A DNA stretch of 64,000 bases from Gigantopelta aegis (GCF_016097555.1 NC_054702.1:88828602-88892601); one strand, 5' to 3'; counted from the stretch's first letter, positions 47,171 through 60,981 are shown. Translations and numbers: made by a program. Notes: generated by a model from the letters alone, not told the origin.

Positions 47171-48720
47171 TTCCAAGCCCACAATCCTTTTGTTCTTGCC
47201 TGTTTTTGTTTGTTTGTTATTTTTATTTAATTTTTTCTTGACTTCATTTACAGTTACAAACTATGAGAAGCAACAATACTCAAGAAAATCGAATATTGAA
47301 GGTTTGCATTTATACAAACGAAAATTTACCTACGTAACTATACCTTTTTCTTAAAACTAAATTTCAATACATACTCCATATATTTGCAATAGAAAAAAAA
47401 AACCAAATCTTTATATTAGTATATTCAAGTAGGGCCTATACAAGCCCGTAGGAAAGATATTTAGAGTCGGGGGGGGGGTGGGGGGGGGGGGGGGGGCACA
47501 ATCTTTACTGGGGTTCACAGCATCAATAGTGAGTGAGGAGTCAAAGCATATGTTTACCTTTATTTATATAGAGTAAGACAAAAGAAAAACGTGGGCTGGG
47601 GGCGCCCTTGGCTACAATGGGTCTGCTATAAACAATAATTATAAATTACAAATTATTTCATGAAATACATTTCAAAGTATAGCGTGCTATAAAATGGTCG
47701 CACATCAAAGGCATTGTGAACAATGTCAGTCAGCTAATATATGCTGGTTAGACAGTAGCTGTTAAATGTCCCGCTCGCGCAGTTGGACCGAAACCCGCGG
47801 TGCGTTTTGGTAGGTACACGGTGACAGTGGAAAACTGACGAACCTACCTAATAATGTTTATAGCCCGTCTAGCCGACATCAATCCATCCTTTTCCGTATT
47901 TGATTACATTCCATCTTTATGAAGTGAAATGTTCTGCGTATTTATTTTATACTGCCACGAAATGCAAAATCGACACCCCGTGGTTTTGTATTGTGAAGTC
48001 TGAAAACTCAATTTCACAGGTAAAAATACTACCTGTCGCTAATGTAAAATAAGTAGTTTATTCTATTACTTGCTTACTCCAGGATGTTTATTCAAACAAC
48101 CGTCTACAAGACTACAATGTAGTTAGGGTCTTCCGTTTTTTAAATCTCTATTTGATCTGACAAAAACATGTAGTTATAAAAACTTTATGAAGTAACTACA
48201 CATATTCCTAATGGGTTTTGTCATTTAGGATATTCAAGACGGCGTGACTTCGTATGCAACAGTGATGTTGTGATGGTGTATGGCGTCCGGGCGCTAAAAC
48301 ATTCACACTAACTTTCTAACTTATAACCTTACATTGAAACTCTATTTACCATGGGACTGTTTATCGCCATACTGTCTCATTACATGGTTTCTCAAAGGAA
48401 ATGAAACGCATTTTTTAAGGGTGTTTTTTTTTTTTTAGTATAATGTAGATCATATTGATGAACTGTGTGTAGTCCATGTATATATTTTCCAAAATTTTAA
48501 TCAAAGAATCAGCGACCAGTGAATGATACTTAAATTTAATATCAAAGTTAGTTTACAATTCTTTCTTGATACACACATACCCATGCACGCATGTACGCAC
48601 ACACAAACATTTCCAAGTTTATAATAAACCGATATCTGGATGGGCACACCTAGTAATGCACACTCACTCACCTAGTCCCAAGTACACTCATTTAGCCCAG
48701 CCAAACAAGATCCACACACA
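47171..48720. other. Intergenic, nothing recognised
   Basis: Contains a G run at 47469-47496. Otherwise mixed AT-rich sequence without a credible gene. Confidence 0.4.
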
Positions 48721-48721
48721 T

Positions 48722-48944
48722 CAGGGGTCGAAATATTGCCATCCAGACCTTCTTTTTTACCGGTCAACATTATCACGGGCCGGTAGACTTTTTTGGGCCT
48801 CTCGTCCCGTCGGACCGGCAATTATTTTATTTTTATATTCACATAGTTTGAGTAAAATCGGTCCGGCAGGTTTTGATTCGGCCCAACTGTTGTAGTTTGC
48901 CGGACCGAATATCCGACAGGAATGTCGGCTAATTTCGATCCCTG
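48722..48944. mobile_element. MITE with CAGGG.TCGAAAT ends
   Basis: Ends CAGGGGTCGAAAT and the inverse of ATTTCGATCCCTG, differing at one base. The interior is rich in CCGGT/ACCGG. Noncoding. Confidence 0.65.
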
Positions 48945-49058
48945 TACATACACATAAATGTTGCTGGATTTGAAGACACCTAGTCCCTGATAGTCCCTAT
49001 AAGCAAAATAAATAATCAAAGCTTTGAAAAGGGAACGGGCGTTTATGTAGGTAGGGAG

Positions 49059-49060
<2 letters not shown>

Positions 49061-49112
<52 letters not shown>
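49061..49112. repeat. (CA)n microsatellite
   Basis: About 26 CA units. Confidence 0.95.
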
Positions 49113-49115
<3 letters not shown>

Positions 49116-49515
49116 GCAAAAGCACATTTTCTTCTTTTTCTCAGTATATTTTCCGAGGTACATGACTTGACATCCCCCCCCCCCCCACACACACCAAAAA
49201 ATTAATTAAAATAAAATAAATAATAATTAATAAATAAAATAACAAAAACTTCGCTCGTCACAGGTTAGAACCTCTTGCTAAAATTCCTTCACAAGCTTTT
49301 AAACAACGGTTATTTGGTGTTAAAATACGTACGTTAAAGTTACACGGTCCTCTTAAAACAAATCCACGGTAGATCTACTTCTAACTGAAACTTATACAGT
49401 TTAATGCTTAGAATATTAATGTATGTACATTTAGTGTGTTCTTGGTTGCCCTCGGAGGCTCATCGCGGTATCTTGTGTGACTGGTGCACCTCAGAATTTG
49501 ATGATATTTGGTTTT

Positions 49516-49518
<3 letters not shown>

Positions 49519-49573
<55 letters not shown>
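49519..49573. repeat. (TA)n microsatellite
   Basis: About 27 TA units. Confidence 0.95.
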
Positions 49574-49577
<4 letters not shown>

Positions 49578-49683
49578 GTATAACTAAAGAAATGCATCCA
49601 TTTGAAACATCAGGATGTGTGACAATTCAGACCGCTTCAGCAAATCAAGAACAAACATTCAGTCGTCTTCAGACAAGATTTAA

Positions 49684-50055
49684 AGGGACATACCCTAGTT
49701 TTTAAATGCTAAGGCATATTTTTTTACTATTAGAGCCCGTTTTTGATAACTGAAGTCATACTTTACTTAGATTGTATTGTTTAGATTATCCATTTCCGTA
49801 CATTCGAAGTGTTTCTGGTCATCCTGGTGTTTTAATATCACAAAATGCATTTCTCATATTTTTTAAATCGCACGTGCGTCTGAGAAGTAACAGTTATGGA
49901 GTCTAGTTTTGGTCTGTTTTTAGAGGCTATTTCACCATATCAAATTCATAGACTCATGTTTCAATCAATTGTAATTTTATCCAAATGTGTTTCAGGTTTG
50001 TAGACTAACTAAACTTAGTGTTAATTTTCACGGGTTGAAACTAGGGTATGTCCTT
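49684..50055. mobile_element. TTAA-flanked MITE, 372 bp
   Basis: Left end AGGGACATACCCTAGTTT and right end AAACTAGGGTATGTCCTT are inverses with one difference, both beside TTAA (49680-49683 and 50056-50059). Together with 22937-23270 this points to piggyBac-type activity (inference). Confidence 0.8.
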
Positions 50056-50221
50056 TTAAGAAACAAATTTCACATGAGTAGATGTGAAAAAACCCCACCT
50101 TACTGACAACTAACCTTTAGACACAAATAGCATATGATTACGGTAGTAAGAGGAGCAAGTGCCATTGATTGTGGCATTTGATCCAAACAGTGAGAGGAGC
50201 GAGTGCTGCTAATATTACCGA

Positions 50222-50333
50222 CTAGCAGAAAGGTATCTTTTATATATACTTGCACATATACCATATATCAAATACCCCACGGCGGGTATTGATCCTACGA
50301 CCCAGCGCTCTACGTACGAGCTGCGTCCCGCCC
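50222..50333 (-). mobile_element. SINE fragment
   Basis: Minus-strand head and partial core: TATCTTTTATATATACTTGC, CGGCGGGTATTGATCC and GAGCTGCGTCCCGCC. Confidence 0.55.
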
Positions 50334-50361
50334 CACATCTTTGAATATCAACAGGGTCTGG

Positions 50362-50675
50362 TGCGGGATCTAGCTCAGTCAGTAGAGTGCTCGCTTGAGG
50401 TGCTTTCCCTTTTAGGATCGAACCACCTCAGTGGACCAATTGTCTGATTGGAATATTTTTACGTTCCAATCTAGTGTCCCACAACTAGCATGCCAAAGAC
50501 CGCGGTATGTGCTGTCCAGTTTGTGGGGAAATGCATATAAAAGACCCCTTGCTGATAACGGGAAAATGTAGCCGATTTTCTGTAAGAAAATGTGTCAAAA
50601 CTATCAAATAGCTGATGATTCATAAATTAATGTGCTCTAGTGGTGTCGTTAAATAAAACAAACTTTTAAGTTTTT
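50362..50675 (+). mobile_element. SINE type D (different head, A-type tail)
   Basis: The head GGGATCTAGCTCAGTCAGTA and B-box-like GGATCGAACCACC differ from type A. The core (GCCAAAGACCGCGGTATGTG, ATGCATATAAAAGACCCC) and the tail (GTGCTCTAGTGGTGTCGTTA) are shared with A. Confidence 0.85.
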
Positions 50676-50689
50676 AACAGGGCCTAAAC

Positions 50690-50905
50690 GTCTAGCAATC
50701 AGTCGTCCCGTTTCAACCAGTGTTTGAATGGGTGTTTTTTGTACATAAAAGGCCTGGTATGTAGTGTCCAGCTACGAGAAGGTGCATATAAAATATCCCA
50801 TGCTGCTTTATTGGTAGGAACTTGGCATATGTGGCTTCAGCAGGTTTTCTCTCTCTTTCTTGAACAAAATAACAATGTTAAACACCAAATGGCCATTGTT
50901 TAAAA
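50690..50905 (+). mobile_element. Diverged SINE (type E tail)
   Basis: Core words CATAAAAGGCCTGGTATGTA and GGTGCATATAAAATATCCC, followed by a tail TTTATTGGTAGGAACTTGG and GTGGCTTCAGCAGG unlike A, B and C. A similar tail occurs at 52582-52860. Confidence 0.6.
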
Positions 50906-51578
50906 TATCACTTTTATTTCGGGGTTGTTGTTTTTTGTGTGTCCGATATTGTGTGTTTTAAACAAAGGTCACTTTAAATTTAATAAATAAATAAATAAAT
51001 AAATCATCCATCTTTATAACGTGACATGTATGAGCAGAAGATCGTTGTTTAACATTTTAATAATTGCCAATGATAATGTAGTATACTATATATAATTTCG
51101 ATTGTTCTAAACACTAATCATATAAATTATATAACAAAACAGGTAGGCATATTAATAAACCTTCAGTATCAAAACGATTTATACAATTTATCAAGGGATC
51201 AAGCACTTGCAGTGGTACTTGAACCTGTGTGTGAACTTAATCGATTCGTTTGTATTCGATTTAATGACAAATGACGAATGTAAGTATTTCATAATTAATT
51301 TAATCCGTTTCTGACACCATACAACGGTTACGAATCCGTGCCCGGGGCTACACCGCCACCAGACGTCAGACCCCGACTTACATTTGTCCACACAGTCTCT
51401 ACAGAAGATCTGATTATTTGATTAAGCTTCTGTCCGTGTTTTGCGCTCAAATCGGATGTTAAATCCGTGACGAGTCTCTTGAGTTTTCATGTATATCAGA
51501 CAGGATTTAGGGAAGTAAATATACGACGGCGGCTTTAGGGAGTTGAACAGGACTGGTCACTGGATTTGGCGTCAAAAC
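50906..51578. other. Intergenic, nothing recognised
   Basis: Contains an AAAT repeat at 50980-51006. The short minus-strand frame at 51191-51391 has no recognisable features. Confidence 0.4.
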
Positions 51579-51809
51579 TTAATTCATTATACTTATTTCC
51601 GTACTTATATCTAATTAAGGTTCAAGCACGCTGTCCTGGGCACACAACTCAGCTATCTGGGCTTTCTGTCCAGGACAGGTGGGTAATGGTTAGTTGTTAG
51701 TGGTTAATGACAGAGAAGCCCGTGTAGTGGTCTTACACCTACCTACCCATTGAGTTGTTAAACTAGCTCTGGATGGGTGCCGGTACTGGGGTGCGAACCC
51801 ACTACCTAT
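51579..51809 (-). mobile_element. SINE type C, head truncated, target duplication CGTCAAAA
   Basis: Tail (ATTTCCGTACTTATATCTAA), body (complement of CTGTCCTGGACAGAAAGCCC) and B-box-like region on the minus strand. CGTCAAAA at 51571-51578 and 51810-51817. Confidence 0.85.
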
Positions 51810-51845
51810 CGTCAAAAGTATACGCTCCGCTAATAATAATATATT

Positions 51846-52221
51846 GTGTCTTTGATTCTACTACTGTCAGTGTACACTGACTGTGCGGCACATTTTGGTG
51901 GAGTGTGATCATCTCAAGCCGACAAGAAATGATATATTTGGCAACAGAAATGTTTTGGAATCGTTTAAATTCCATCCAATGTTAATTGTAAAGTTTTTAA
52001 AACACTTTGACTTCTATACAAAATTTTAAGATATACTTAACTTGATTTTATATATTGTATTATACTCCCCCCCCCCCCCCCCCCCACAGCTCCTTACACT
52101 GTGGTTTTACATGAGTCTATATAAATATGTTCATATACTTACCATTTGTGACACCCAATAGCCGATATATATTTTTGTGCTGGGGTGTCGTTAAACAAAC
52201 ATTCAATCAATCAATCAATTG
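51846..52221 (+). mobile_element. LINE 3' fragment with a SINE-like tail
   Basis: From about 51880 the plus strand reads LTVRHILVECDHLKPTRNDI, then FGNRNVLESFKFHPMLI and ...FDFYTKF-stop at 52030, the C-terminal end typical of non-LTR retrotransposon ORF2 (tvrHIL.EC motif). After a C run (52069-52085) and a 3' UTR it ends TGACACCCAATAGCCGAT, GTGCTGGGGTGTCGTTAAAC and ATTCAATCAATCAATC. This tail resembles the SINE A tail. Heavily 5' truncated. Confidence 0.8.
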
Positions 52222-52581
52222 ATTCTACTAATATTATATAGTAATTTTGAAATTTAAAAAATATGCTTTGGTGATATATTATTATTATTATTACATTTCG
52301 TTTTTTGTTTTTTAACAATTAGGCCTTCTGCACATATTTGGGCTGGCGTAGGAATATATTTTTCTCGCATACATGGCAGGTCTTTCTGATATGTTTTAAT
52401 ACAAATAAAGTTTTGAAAACATTTATTGTGTAACTGCGCGCCAATTTATGTCATAGCTACGTGTTTGTAAAACATAATTTGCGTTTATCGTTTATATATT
52501 ATAAGCTTGTATTGTATAGGATTTGTCAAAATGTGTCCCCATTTTTCTCTAATTAACCAAATGCTCTACATCTATTCCCGA

Positions 52582-52860
52582 GCGGGATACAGCTCAGTCG
52601 ATAGATCGGTTGCTTGACGTGCGATGGGTCGGTTTCTTTCCTGTTCATACCAAGGCCTCACAACTGATATATCAAAGGAAAGTCGCTGTATGTGTATATA
52701 TTAAAATTTCTTGATGCTTTATTGGTGAAAATAGCCTAAGTGGCTGCAACGGATCCCCCCACTTCTCTCTCTCTCTCTCTTGACAAAGTGTCCAAATAAC
52801 CCATATTTTGGACACAAAGTAGTCGAACTTTAAAATGTGTTGAGGCGTCATCAAACTAAT
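52582..52860 (+). mobile_element. Diverged SINE (type D-like head, type E tail)
   Basis: Head AGCGGGATACAGCTCAGTCG, core remnant ACAACTGATATATCAAAGG, tail TTTATTGGTGAAAATAGCC and AAGTGGCTGCAACGG, with a CT repeat at 52765-52780. Confidence 0.6.
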
Positions 52861-52922
52861 GTTACTTTCTGTTCCTTTCAAAACTTAAAATTTTAATAGT
52901 TACGTACTACATATAGCTGACT

Positions 52923-53282
52923 TCAATGATTTAACAGACATCTATGTGCTGAGCACACAGTATTTCTTGAACAAGACGTATGGGTAGGTGTTGTGTGGAG
53001 TTCAGTATCTGCCTGCTGTATTAGACTTCTCCATCGAATTGTTATTGGAATGGGCGGCTGACTGACTACAAGTGCCCCGTTATTCTGAAGTTGTTGATTT
53101 TTAAGAGATTTGTTTGGTGACTTGTATTGTTGAGATGATTTAGTGTCTCGGGCGGGAAGTGGGTTTGGCGGCCTGCCCAGACGGTGACGGGTGCGCATGC
53201 CCCGGGCACCCTTAGACGAGCAACCGCCAAAAGACTCGATGCACTGGACTTTCATGATGATTTGATTTGTAGTTCCTAGCAT
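52923..53282 (-). CDS. 119-codon ORF, unrecognised
   Basis: Minus-strand frame, not made of a simple repeat or a SINE. A second start at 53255 gives MKVQCIESFGGCSSKGARG followed by MRTRHRLGRPPNPLPARD; the rest is basic and Ser/Gln/Asn-rich. GRPPNP next to basic residues recalls AT-hook-like or disordered nuclear segments, but nothing firm. It could be the first exon of a minus-strand gene; I find no clear donor near its end. Chance remains possible. Confidence 0.3.
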   Translation of the reverse strand: MLGTTNQIIMKVQCIESFGGCSSKGARGMRTRHRLGRPPNPLPARDTKSSQQYKSPNKSLKNQQLQNNGALVVSQPPIPITIRWRSLIQQADTELHTTPTHTSCSRNTVCSAHRCLLNH

Positions 53283-53495
53283 ATGAGCGGTGAAACAAAT
53301 GGACTAAATACGAATAAAACTATACTATTCAATAATTCATGCTTACAAATACAGCTCATATGAATATGCGAAGACCACTGACGCACTGTGAAAACTAGAT
53401 GTTCTAAAGCATCAATTTTCTGCATTCTACAAGTAAAATTAATCATGACAACTGCAGGCATCTAATTTTTTTTAATCGCTTTGAACGAGAGGGGT

Positions 53496-55324
<1,829 letters not shown>

Positions 55325-55327
55325 AAT

Positions 55328-55927
55328 TATGTACTATGTTTAAAATGCTTAATGGTATGGCTCCTGATTTTTTTTAACAAACTGCATTTCGCCTAGGGTA
55401 GAACAACGTGTTCAATATAGACTAAGAAACCAAAACGATATATCTATTCCGTTTGCCAGAACTAATATATTAAAATTATTCTTTTTTCATTCGACTATTG
55501 CTCAGTGGAACACCTTGCCATTAGAAATTAGAAACTTTGAGCAAATTTCAACCTTTAAAAAAGCAGTTGCACCTGAAAGTTACAAGGTGCCTTCGTTCCA
55601 CTTATGTGGAAATCGAATGGAAATATCTTACATACAAGATTAAGGCACTCTAGTAGTATCTTAAATGCTGATTTATATCGCTGTGGACTAGTTACGGATC
55701 CATCCTGCAAATGTGGATATCATTACGAGAGCAGCTTCCATTACTTCTTTCAGTGTAAACTTTATACCCAGCAAAGACAACATCTATTAGACTCTTTAAG
55801 TACATTTGTACCAATAAACCTCCAGTTTGTACTAAACGGTAGAACTACATTAAGTGGCGACACAAACAAGCAAATATTTCATTATGTTCAAAAATATATT
55901 AAACAAACAGAAATATCGGACAGATAA
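55328..55927 (+). mobile_element. LINE 3' ORF2 fragment, second family
   Basis: C-terminal part of a non-LTR retrotransposon protein. First block: YRLRNQNDISIPFARTNILK and TIAQWNTLPLEIRNFEQIS. Second block, in another frame: GNILHTRLRHSSSILNADLY, then SCKCGYHYESSFHYFFQC (a CxC...H....C metal-binding motif), KLYTQQRQHLL, with a stop at 55925-55927. At least one frameshift and an in-frame stop near 55373 separate the parts, so it is dead. No similarity to the LINE at 51846 is obvious. Confidence 0.8.
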
Positions 55928-56171
55928 TGTCCCATCCCCACACTTTCATATTGCACTGACATTGCCCCAACTCCCCACTTTCAAATATACTCCGTGGGCC
56001 CTAATAGAATAATTTAACTGAACTTGCGTTAACATGGCATGTTAAATATGTCGTTTGTATGGAACTCTGGTAATATTTGGACAATGAAATAAAACCTTGC
56101 GTACAGTGTATGTGTCTAAGATATTTGCAATCACTGGCGATAATGTTATCAAAGAATGTTTAATTTCCATT

Positions 56172-56402
56172 AGGCTATTTATCGATCCAACCTGTGCATC
56201 ACGACCGTGGTGTGTACTGTCCTGCCTGTAGGATAGTGCATATACAAGATCCCTTGCTGCTAATGCAAAAATGTAACGGGTTTTCTCTCTAAGACTATAT
56301 GTTAGAATTACCAAATGTTTATCATCCAAAAGCCGATTATTAATAAATCAATGTGCTTTAGTGCTGTCGTTATACAAAACGAACTTTACCTTTTTAACTT
56401 TT
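56172..56402 (+). mobile_element. SINE type A, 5' truncated
   Basis: Core (ACGACCGTGGTGTGTACTGT, TAGTGCATATACAAGATCCC) and complete A tail (AATTACCAAATGTTTATCAT, AATCAATGTGCTTTAGTGC). Confidence 0.85.
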
Positions 56403-57637
56403 ATCAAAGAATCTCAGGTGTTTTTCATCATCCGTACTGTCCATGGTCATTATGTTTCTCTCATCTACTGAGACACCTTTTATTTTTATGAGCTTTTATA
56501 ACTCCCACCTATCGTATACACTTTCAGGTATTTTAGTTTGTGACCTAAGTGATGAACACTAAAGGCTATAAACAAAATAGATGGAAACAATAACACGTTA
56601 TAAACATGACTGAAAGCGACTCGTCCGGCGAAACACGTTTGTTGCTTCGTTTGGGGAATAATGTAACATTTATTGTTTTATTTCAAGGGAAACGTTTTTC
56701 AACAACGGCCGTAACCAACACTTAGATCCGACTTTCAGGCTTTCCTATAATTATATTGCTCTTTTGTAAATCGTTTTATACGCCGCCGCGGTAGCAAGTG
56801 TAACATTTAACGTGCTTTGTAAACTTTCTTTTCGAATCACTTATTAGGTACAATCTTGTCATAGAATTTAATAATTTGCAAACATTCAAAAATATATTTG
56901 AATGTAGACCTATATGTAATATAAATACCAACCACATTAAAACCAACCGTACATAAACAAAAATAACCAAATCAAGACCACCAAGCATAAACATATTACA
57001 ACCTCCCCCAATTCTTGTGATGAGGTCCAGGGAGACACAACATGGTTTTACGAGCATGGTGTCCCTTATTTACCCCTACCAGCGTACAATGGAGAGAAGG
57101 GTGTATTATATTATTAAAGTGCCTCAGTCAAGACACATTTTAAATGGGGTGTGCTGGCCTTACACTGGACTTTTCCCCAAAAAATATAACCGCCGTGTAG
57201 ATAGGCAGCCCCATATCATTAGCAAAGGCTGTATACACTGGGACTGGGAACTCTAGTTACGTGCCCATATCCTTAAAGGTTCGGGCACGCCAAACCCCGG
57301 ACCTAGTCTCTGACCTCGCCAGTGACCAGTTCCGGGGCAGGAAGGGTAAGGGAAGTGAGTGCTGTATACACAAGAAGAAGAAGAAGAAGTTTATATAGAC
57401 GGCCGTCGTGAGTAAATAACAAAGATGGCGGCCTCCATTAGGGTTGTAATAAATTTTATGGAATTCATTTTTTATACAAATCAAAAGGAGAAGCGGTTAG
57501 AACCATCGGAAACTGTTAAAAAAGGCTTGTGGATTTTCCTCTTTGTGAGGCTTACAGAGGTGGGACACCCAAAGTACCACCTTCGTGCAGGGTTAAATAT
57601 TGTTCTTATGCAAAAACTAATTATTTTGCTGCAGAGG
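56403..57637. other. Intergenic, nothing firm
   Basis: An AAG repeat lies at 57373-57389. An ATG with strong context at 57425 opens a 74-codon frame that runs into the SINE head at 57638 and shows no known feature; I treat it as noncoding. Confidence 0.35.
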
Positions 57638-57692
57638 GGCGGGACGTAGCCTAGTGGTAAACCGCTAGCTTTATACGCGATCGGTCTAGACG
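57638..57692 (+). mobile_element. SINE type A head only
   Basis: GGGCGGGACGTAGCCTAGTG and GTAAACCGCTAGC, then GATCGGTCTAGACG; the rest is missing. Confidence 0.65.
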
Positions 57693-58590
57693 AATTGTAA
57701 ATAATTTGCAAAAGTACTTTACATTCTTATATTTAAAGATTCTAGTCTATATGTCAAAATCTGTGCATTAATATTCGCTTAAATTACAACTTATGAAAAA
57801 AATTTTTCCCACAAAACACAAAAAACCCCACCCCAAAGTTTAAGTACAAAAAATACATACAATTTTTAACAACCATTCATAAAAAAATAAATAAACCCCA
57901 CCATCATTAATCAAGTCTTGTATATTGCAGTTTAGCTCATCAATCTTGGTCATCTGATAACACTTGTTAATAATAATTGGTTTTACTAATTTATGCCCGC
58001 GGCGGAGATGTCGCTTGTGATAACTCGTCCGTAACGATCCAATTCACCGGGAAAGACAGCCCACATTAACATCTTGTATACCTAGAGCGCTGTGCCCAGC
58101 TACCCTTCATAATGAACAATGATGCGGAGAAAAACGACTATAAAGTGGACATGCCAATGGCCAAAAACAATCAGTCACTTGAAAAGGGAGAACGAGCCGG
58201 CGCTACCTATCTCGTTTAACCACCATCTTTTTATTGCTGTTAATTGTACGGCTTGGCCGGTCAAAGTGTGTTCGCTCGACTCTCACCACTAGTATAATTG
58301 AAAGGTGAAGTCACAGCTGACCGTTGTAGCCCGTGGTTGTAATTTTAGAATGCCACCAAACTCTCCGTAGATGGTGGTGACTTTTAAAAGGTCTTAAAAA
58401 ATGTTAACTGATCCATAAATATGCGAGACAAGTTTGTATTCATACTCTACTGACTTTCTACTACATATATATAACATATTATGATATTTTCCCGTACTGT
58501 GTATGTATGTATGTCCGTCCGCCTGTATTTCTGCCTGTGCATATCCACATATGCATGTGTGCGCATGTATATGTATTGGGTGACGTTGTG
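57693..58590. other. Intergenic, nothing recognised
   Basis: AT-rich with A runs. No gene-like frame. Confidence 0.4.
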
Positions 58591-58592
58591 TT

Positions 58593-58630
<38 letters not shown>

Positions 58631-58776
58631 TATGTATGTCTGTATGTGTGTGTGTGTTTGTGTGTGTGTGTATATATATGTATGTGTGTGTATATATATA
58701 TATATGTGTGTGTGTAATGTGTATGTGTGTGTATATATATATGTGTGTGTGTGTGTATATATATGTATGTATGTAC

Positions 58777-58807
<31 letters not shown>

Positions 58808-59160
58808 TGTGTTTGTGTGTGTATATATATGTATGTGTGTGTGTGTGTTTGTGTGTGTGTTTGTATGTATATATATATGTATGTGTGTGTGTGTGTCCGT
58901 GTGTGTATGTGTGTGTGTGTGTATATATATATGTATGTATGTGTGTGTGTATGTGTGTGTGTGTATATATGTGTGTGTGTGTGTATATATATATATGTAT
59001 GTAGATGTGTGTGTTTGTATGTGTTTGTGTGTGTATATATATGTATGTGTGTTTGTGTGTGTGTTTGTATATATGTGTGTGTGTGTATGTGTGTGTGTCC
59101 GTGTGTATGTGTGTGTGTCCGTGTGTATGTGTGTGTGTGTCCGTGTGTGTGTGTGTGTGA
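58590..59160. repeat. 570-bp (TG)n/(TATG)n compound microsatellite
   Basis: TGTGTG tracts alternate with TATATATGTATG blocks and occasional TTTG and TCCG units. It produces Cys/Val and His/Thr frames of up to about 260 codons on both strands; none is a gene. Confidence 0.97.
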
Positions 59161-60238
59161 CATACTGATTCTGCATCATTCCGAGTCACAATATACCCAC
59201 ACACTTAAAAGCCTTGTACATTTTACAATAAATTACAATTCTGCAGATATCAGGATATTCTGTATCTTAAGTCAAACTCTTGATACTACTAAAAAGAACA
59301 CAATTTACACTGACACTCCTTTACTGTTGAAATATTTCACACCTTGTAAATTGAAAGGTAGCCGGAAGTTGGCGAGGCCGACTGTAAGAGACCCACATTC
59401 CACTCGACACCTCAGCCTGTGTGTGTGGGGTACAGTGGACGCCAAGACGCGGTCTATCTGTCGTAGTCGTGCACGGAAATGGCCATATAATTTTATCATA
59501 AATTGGAAATGTCGTGCTAAGTAAACATCCACGGCCACACCTGTTCAATATACTAGTACTTACACTGGAATGCATTCTAGCTGAAATCAGCTCGCTGGTC
59601 TATATAACCAGTTCAGCTGATGGCCTGGAATGGAACATTATTTATTTCCATTTCGTTCATGATTTTGTTAATAACATTTGCAACTTAGAACTTTCAATGA
59701 AACACTATTTTATTTCAGCTCTTTGCACATAAATTATTTCTGTATATAATTAAAATTTAAAATAATAAAAGTTCCGATCATATAATGAAAATATTTTAAC
59801 AGTATTATTTGCAAAGTTTCAACCAAGAACATTCACAATTTTAGACTCATGTTGGTTATTTTGCAAGTGATGGTGGGTGTATTTTTGTTGTCTTTACAAT
59901 AATGGTCGTAGAGAAAAGCAATTCGGGCCCATTTAAAGGGGTATACATTTTAGCCAATGTTTTATTGAAAGTTTTAAATGTGTGTATTTATTACCGCCTA
60001 CTTAAGATTTAAAACATATTTTCGTCTTTATGTCAAATTGAAATCTAAGCCCAATGATTTTTTTTTTTTCGTCAATAAATAACTTCAACAGTCCTATGGC
60101 CATATTGTGTTAAAGTGACAGATTATGTGACATCATAATATTGATATTGTTTAATACAGTTTTAAAAGTAGCATTTTACTATCATTAATTTAATAATTAA
60201 TAAAAGTGATGATATTCGATGGCTCGGTGATGACAAAA
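59161..60238. other. Intergenic, nothing recognised
   Basis: A GC-richer patch at 59360-59530 has overlapping frames on both strands without recognisable motifs. The rest is AT-rich. Confidence 0.4.
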
Positions 60239-60550
60239 TGGGACGTAGCCCAGTGGTAAAGCACACGCCTGATGCACGGTTGGTCTAAGATCGATCCCCG
60301 TCGGTGGGCCCATTGGGCTATTTCTCGTTCCAGCCAGTACACCACGACTGGAATATCAAAGGCCGTGGTATGTGCTATTCTGTCTGTGGGATGGTGCATA
60401 TAAAAGATCCCTTGCTGCTAATGGAAAAATGTAGCGGGTTTCCTCTCTATGACTGTGTGAAAATGACCATATGTTTGACATCCAATAGCCGATGATTAAC
60501 AAATGTGCTCTAGTGATGTCGTTAAACAAAACAGACTTTAAAAAAAAAAA
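60239..60550 (+). mobile_element. SINE type A, full length
   Basis: The best complete copy: A-box-like GTAGCCCAGTGGTAAAGCAC, B-box-like GATCGATCCCCGTCGG, core (CCAGTACACCACGACTGG, TATCAAAGGCCGTGGTATGT, GGTGCATATAAAAGATCCC), tail (GACATCCAATAGCCGATG, TGTCGTTAAACAAAACAGAC), then A-rich end. Confidence 0.95.
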
Positions 60551-60743
60551 GGAACAGTAGCAGTAACTGCAGCTGTTTTGATACCAGCATGAGCAACAAC
60601 GAATATAGACTACATCGTAGTAATAGGTCTTCGTATGTACAATTTCCATTAAATGTAATATCAACAGGGTAGAATTATAAAAAAAAATAATATATTTTTA
60701 AAAAAATGAAATGACAACAGTAAATGAATACACTTCATTTTCC

Positions 60744-60981
60744 GACAGGATCGAACCACCTCTGTGGATTCATTCAACTGATGTGGAGTTTTCTCGTTCC
60801 AACCAGTGCACCACAACTGGTCAAAGGCCGTAGTATGTGTTTTCCTGTCTGTCGGAAAGTGCATATAAAAGATCCCTTGCTATTACTGAAAAAAGTAGTT
60901 TCTTTAAGAATATATGTCAGAATTACCATATGTTTGACGTCCAATAGCCGATGTTTAATTAACAAAACAAACTTTAACTTT
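60744..60981 (+). mobile_element. SINE type D, head truncated
   Basis: Starts in the B-box-like region (GACAGGATCGAACCACC), with the D linker (CATTCAACTGATGTGG), shared core and A tail. Confidence 0.85.

Noticed and set aside
57425-57649. 74-codon frame starting ATGGCGGCC
   Set aside because: Strong start context, but it has no recognisable feature and runs directly into a SINE head.
58394-59524. Frames of up to about 260 codons on both strands
   Set aside because: They are translations of the TG/TATG microsatellite (His-Thr or Cys-Val repeats) and carry no independent coding signal.
60239-60320. tRNA gene
   Set aside because: A-box- and B-box-like words are present, but the sequence continues into the SINE core and recurs across the window, so it is a SINE head and not a tRNA gene.
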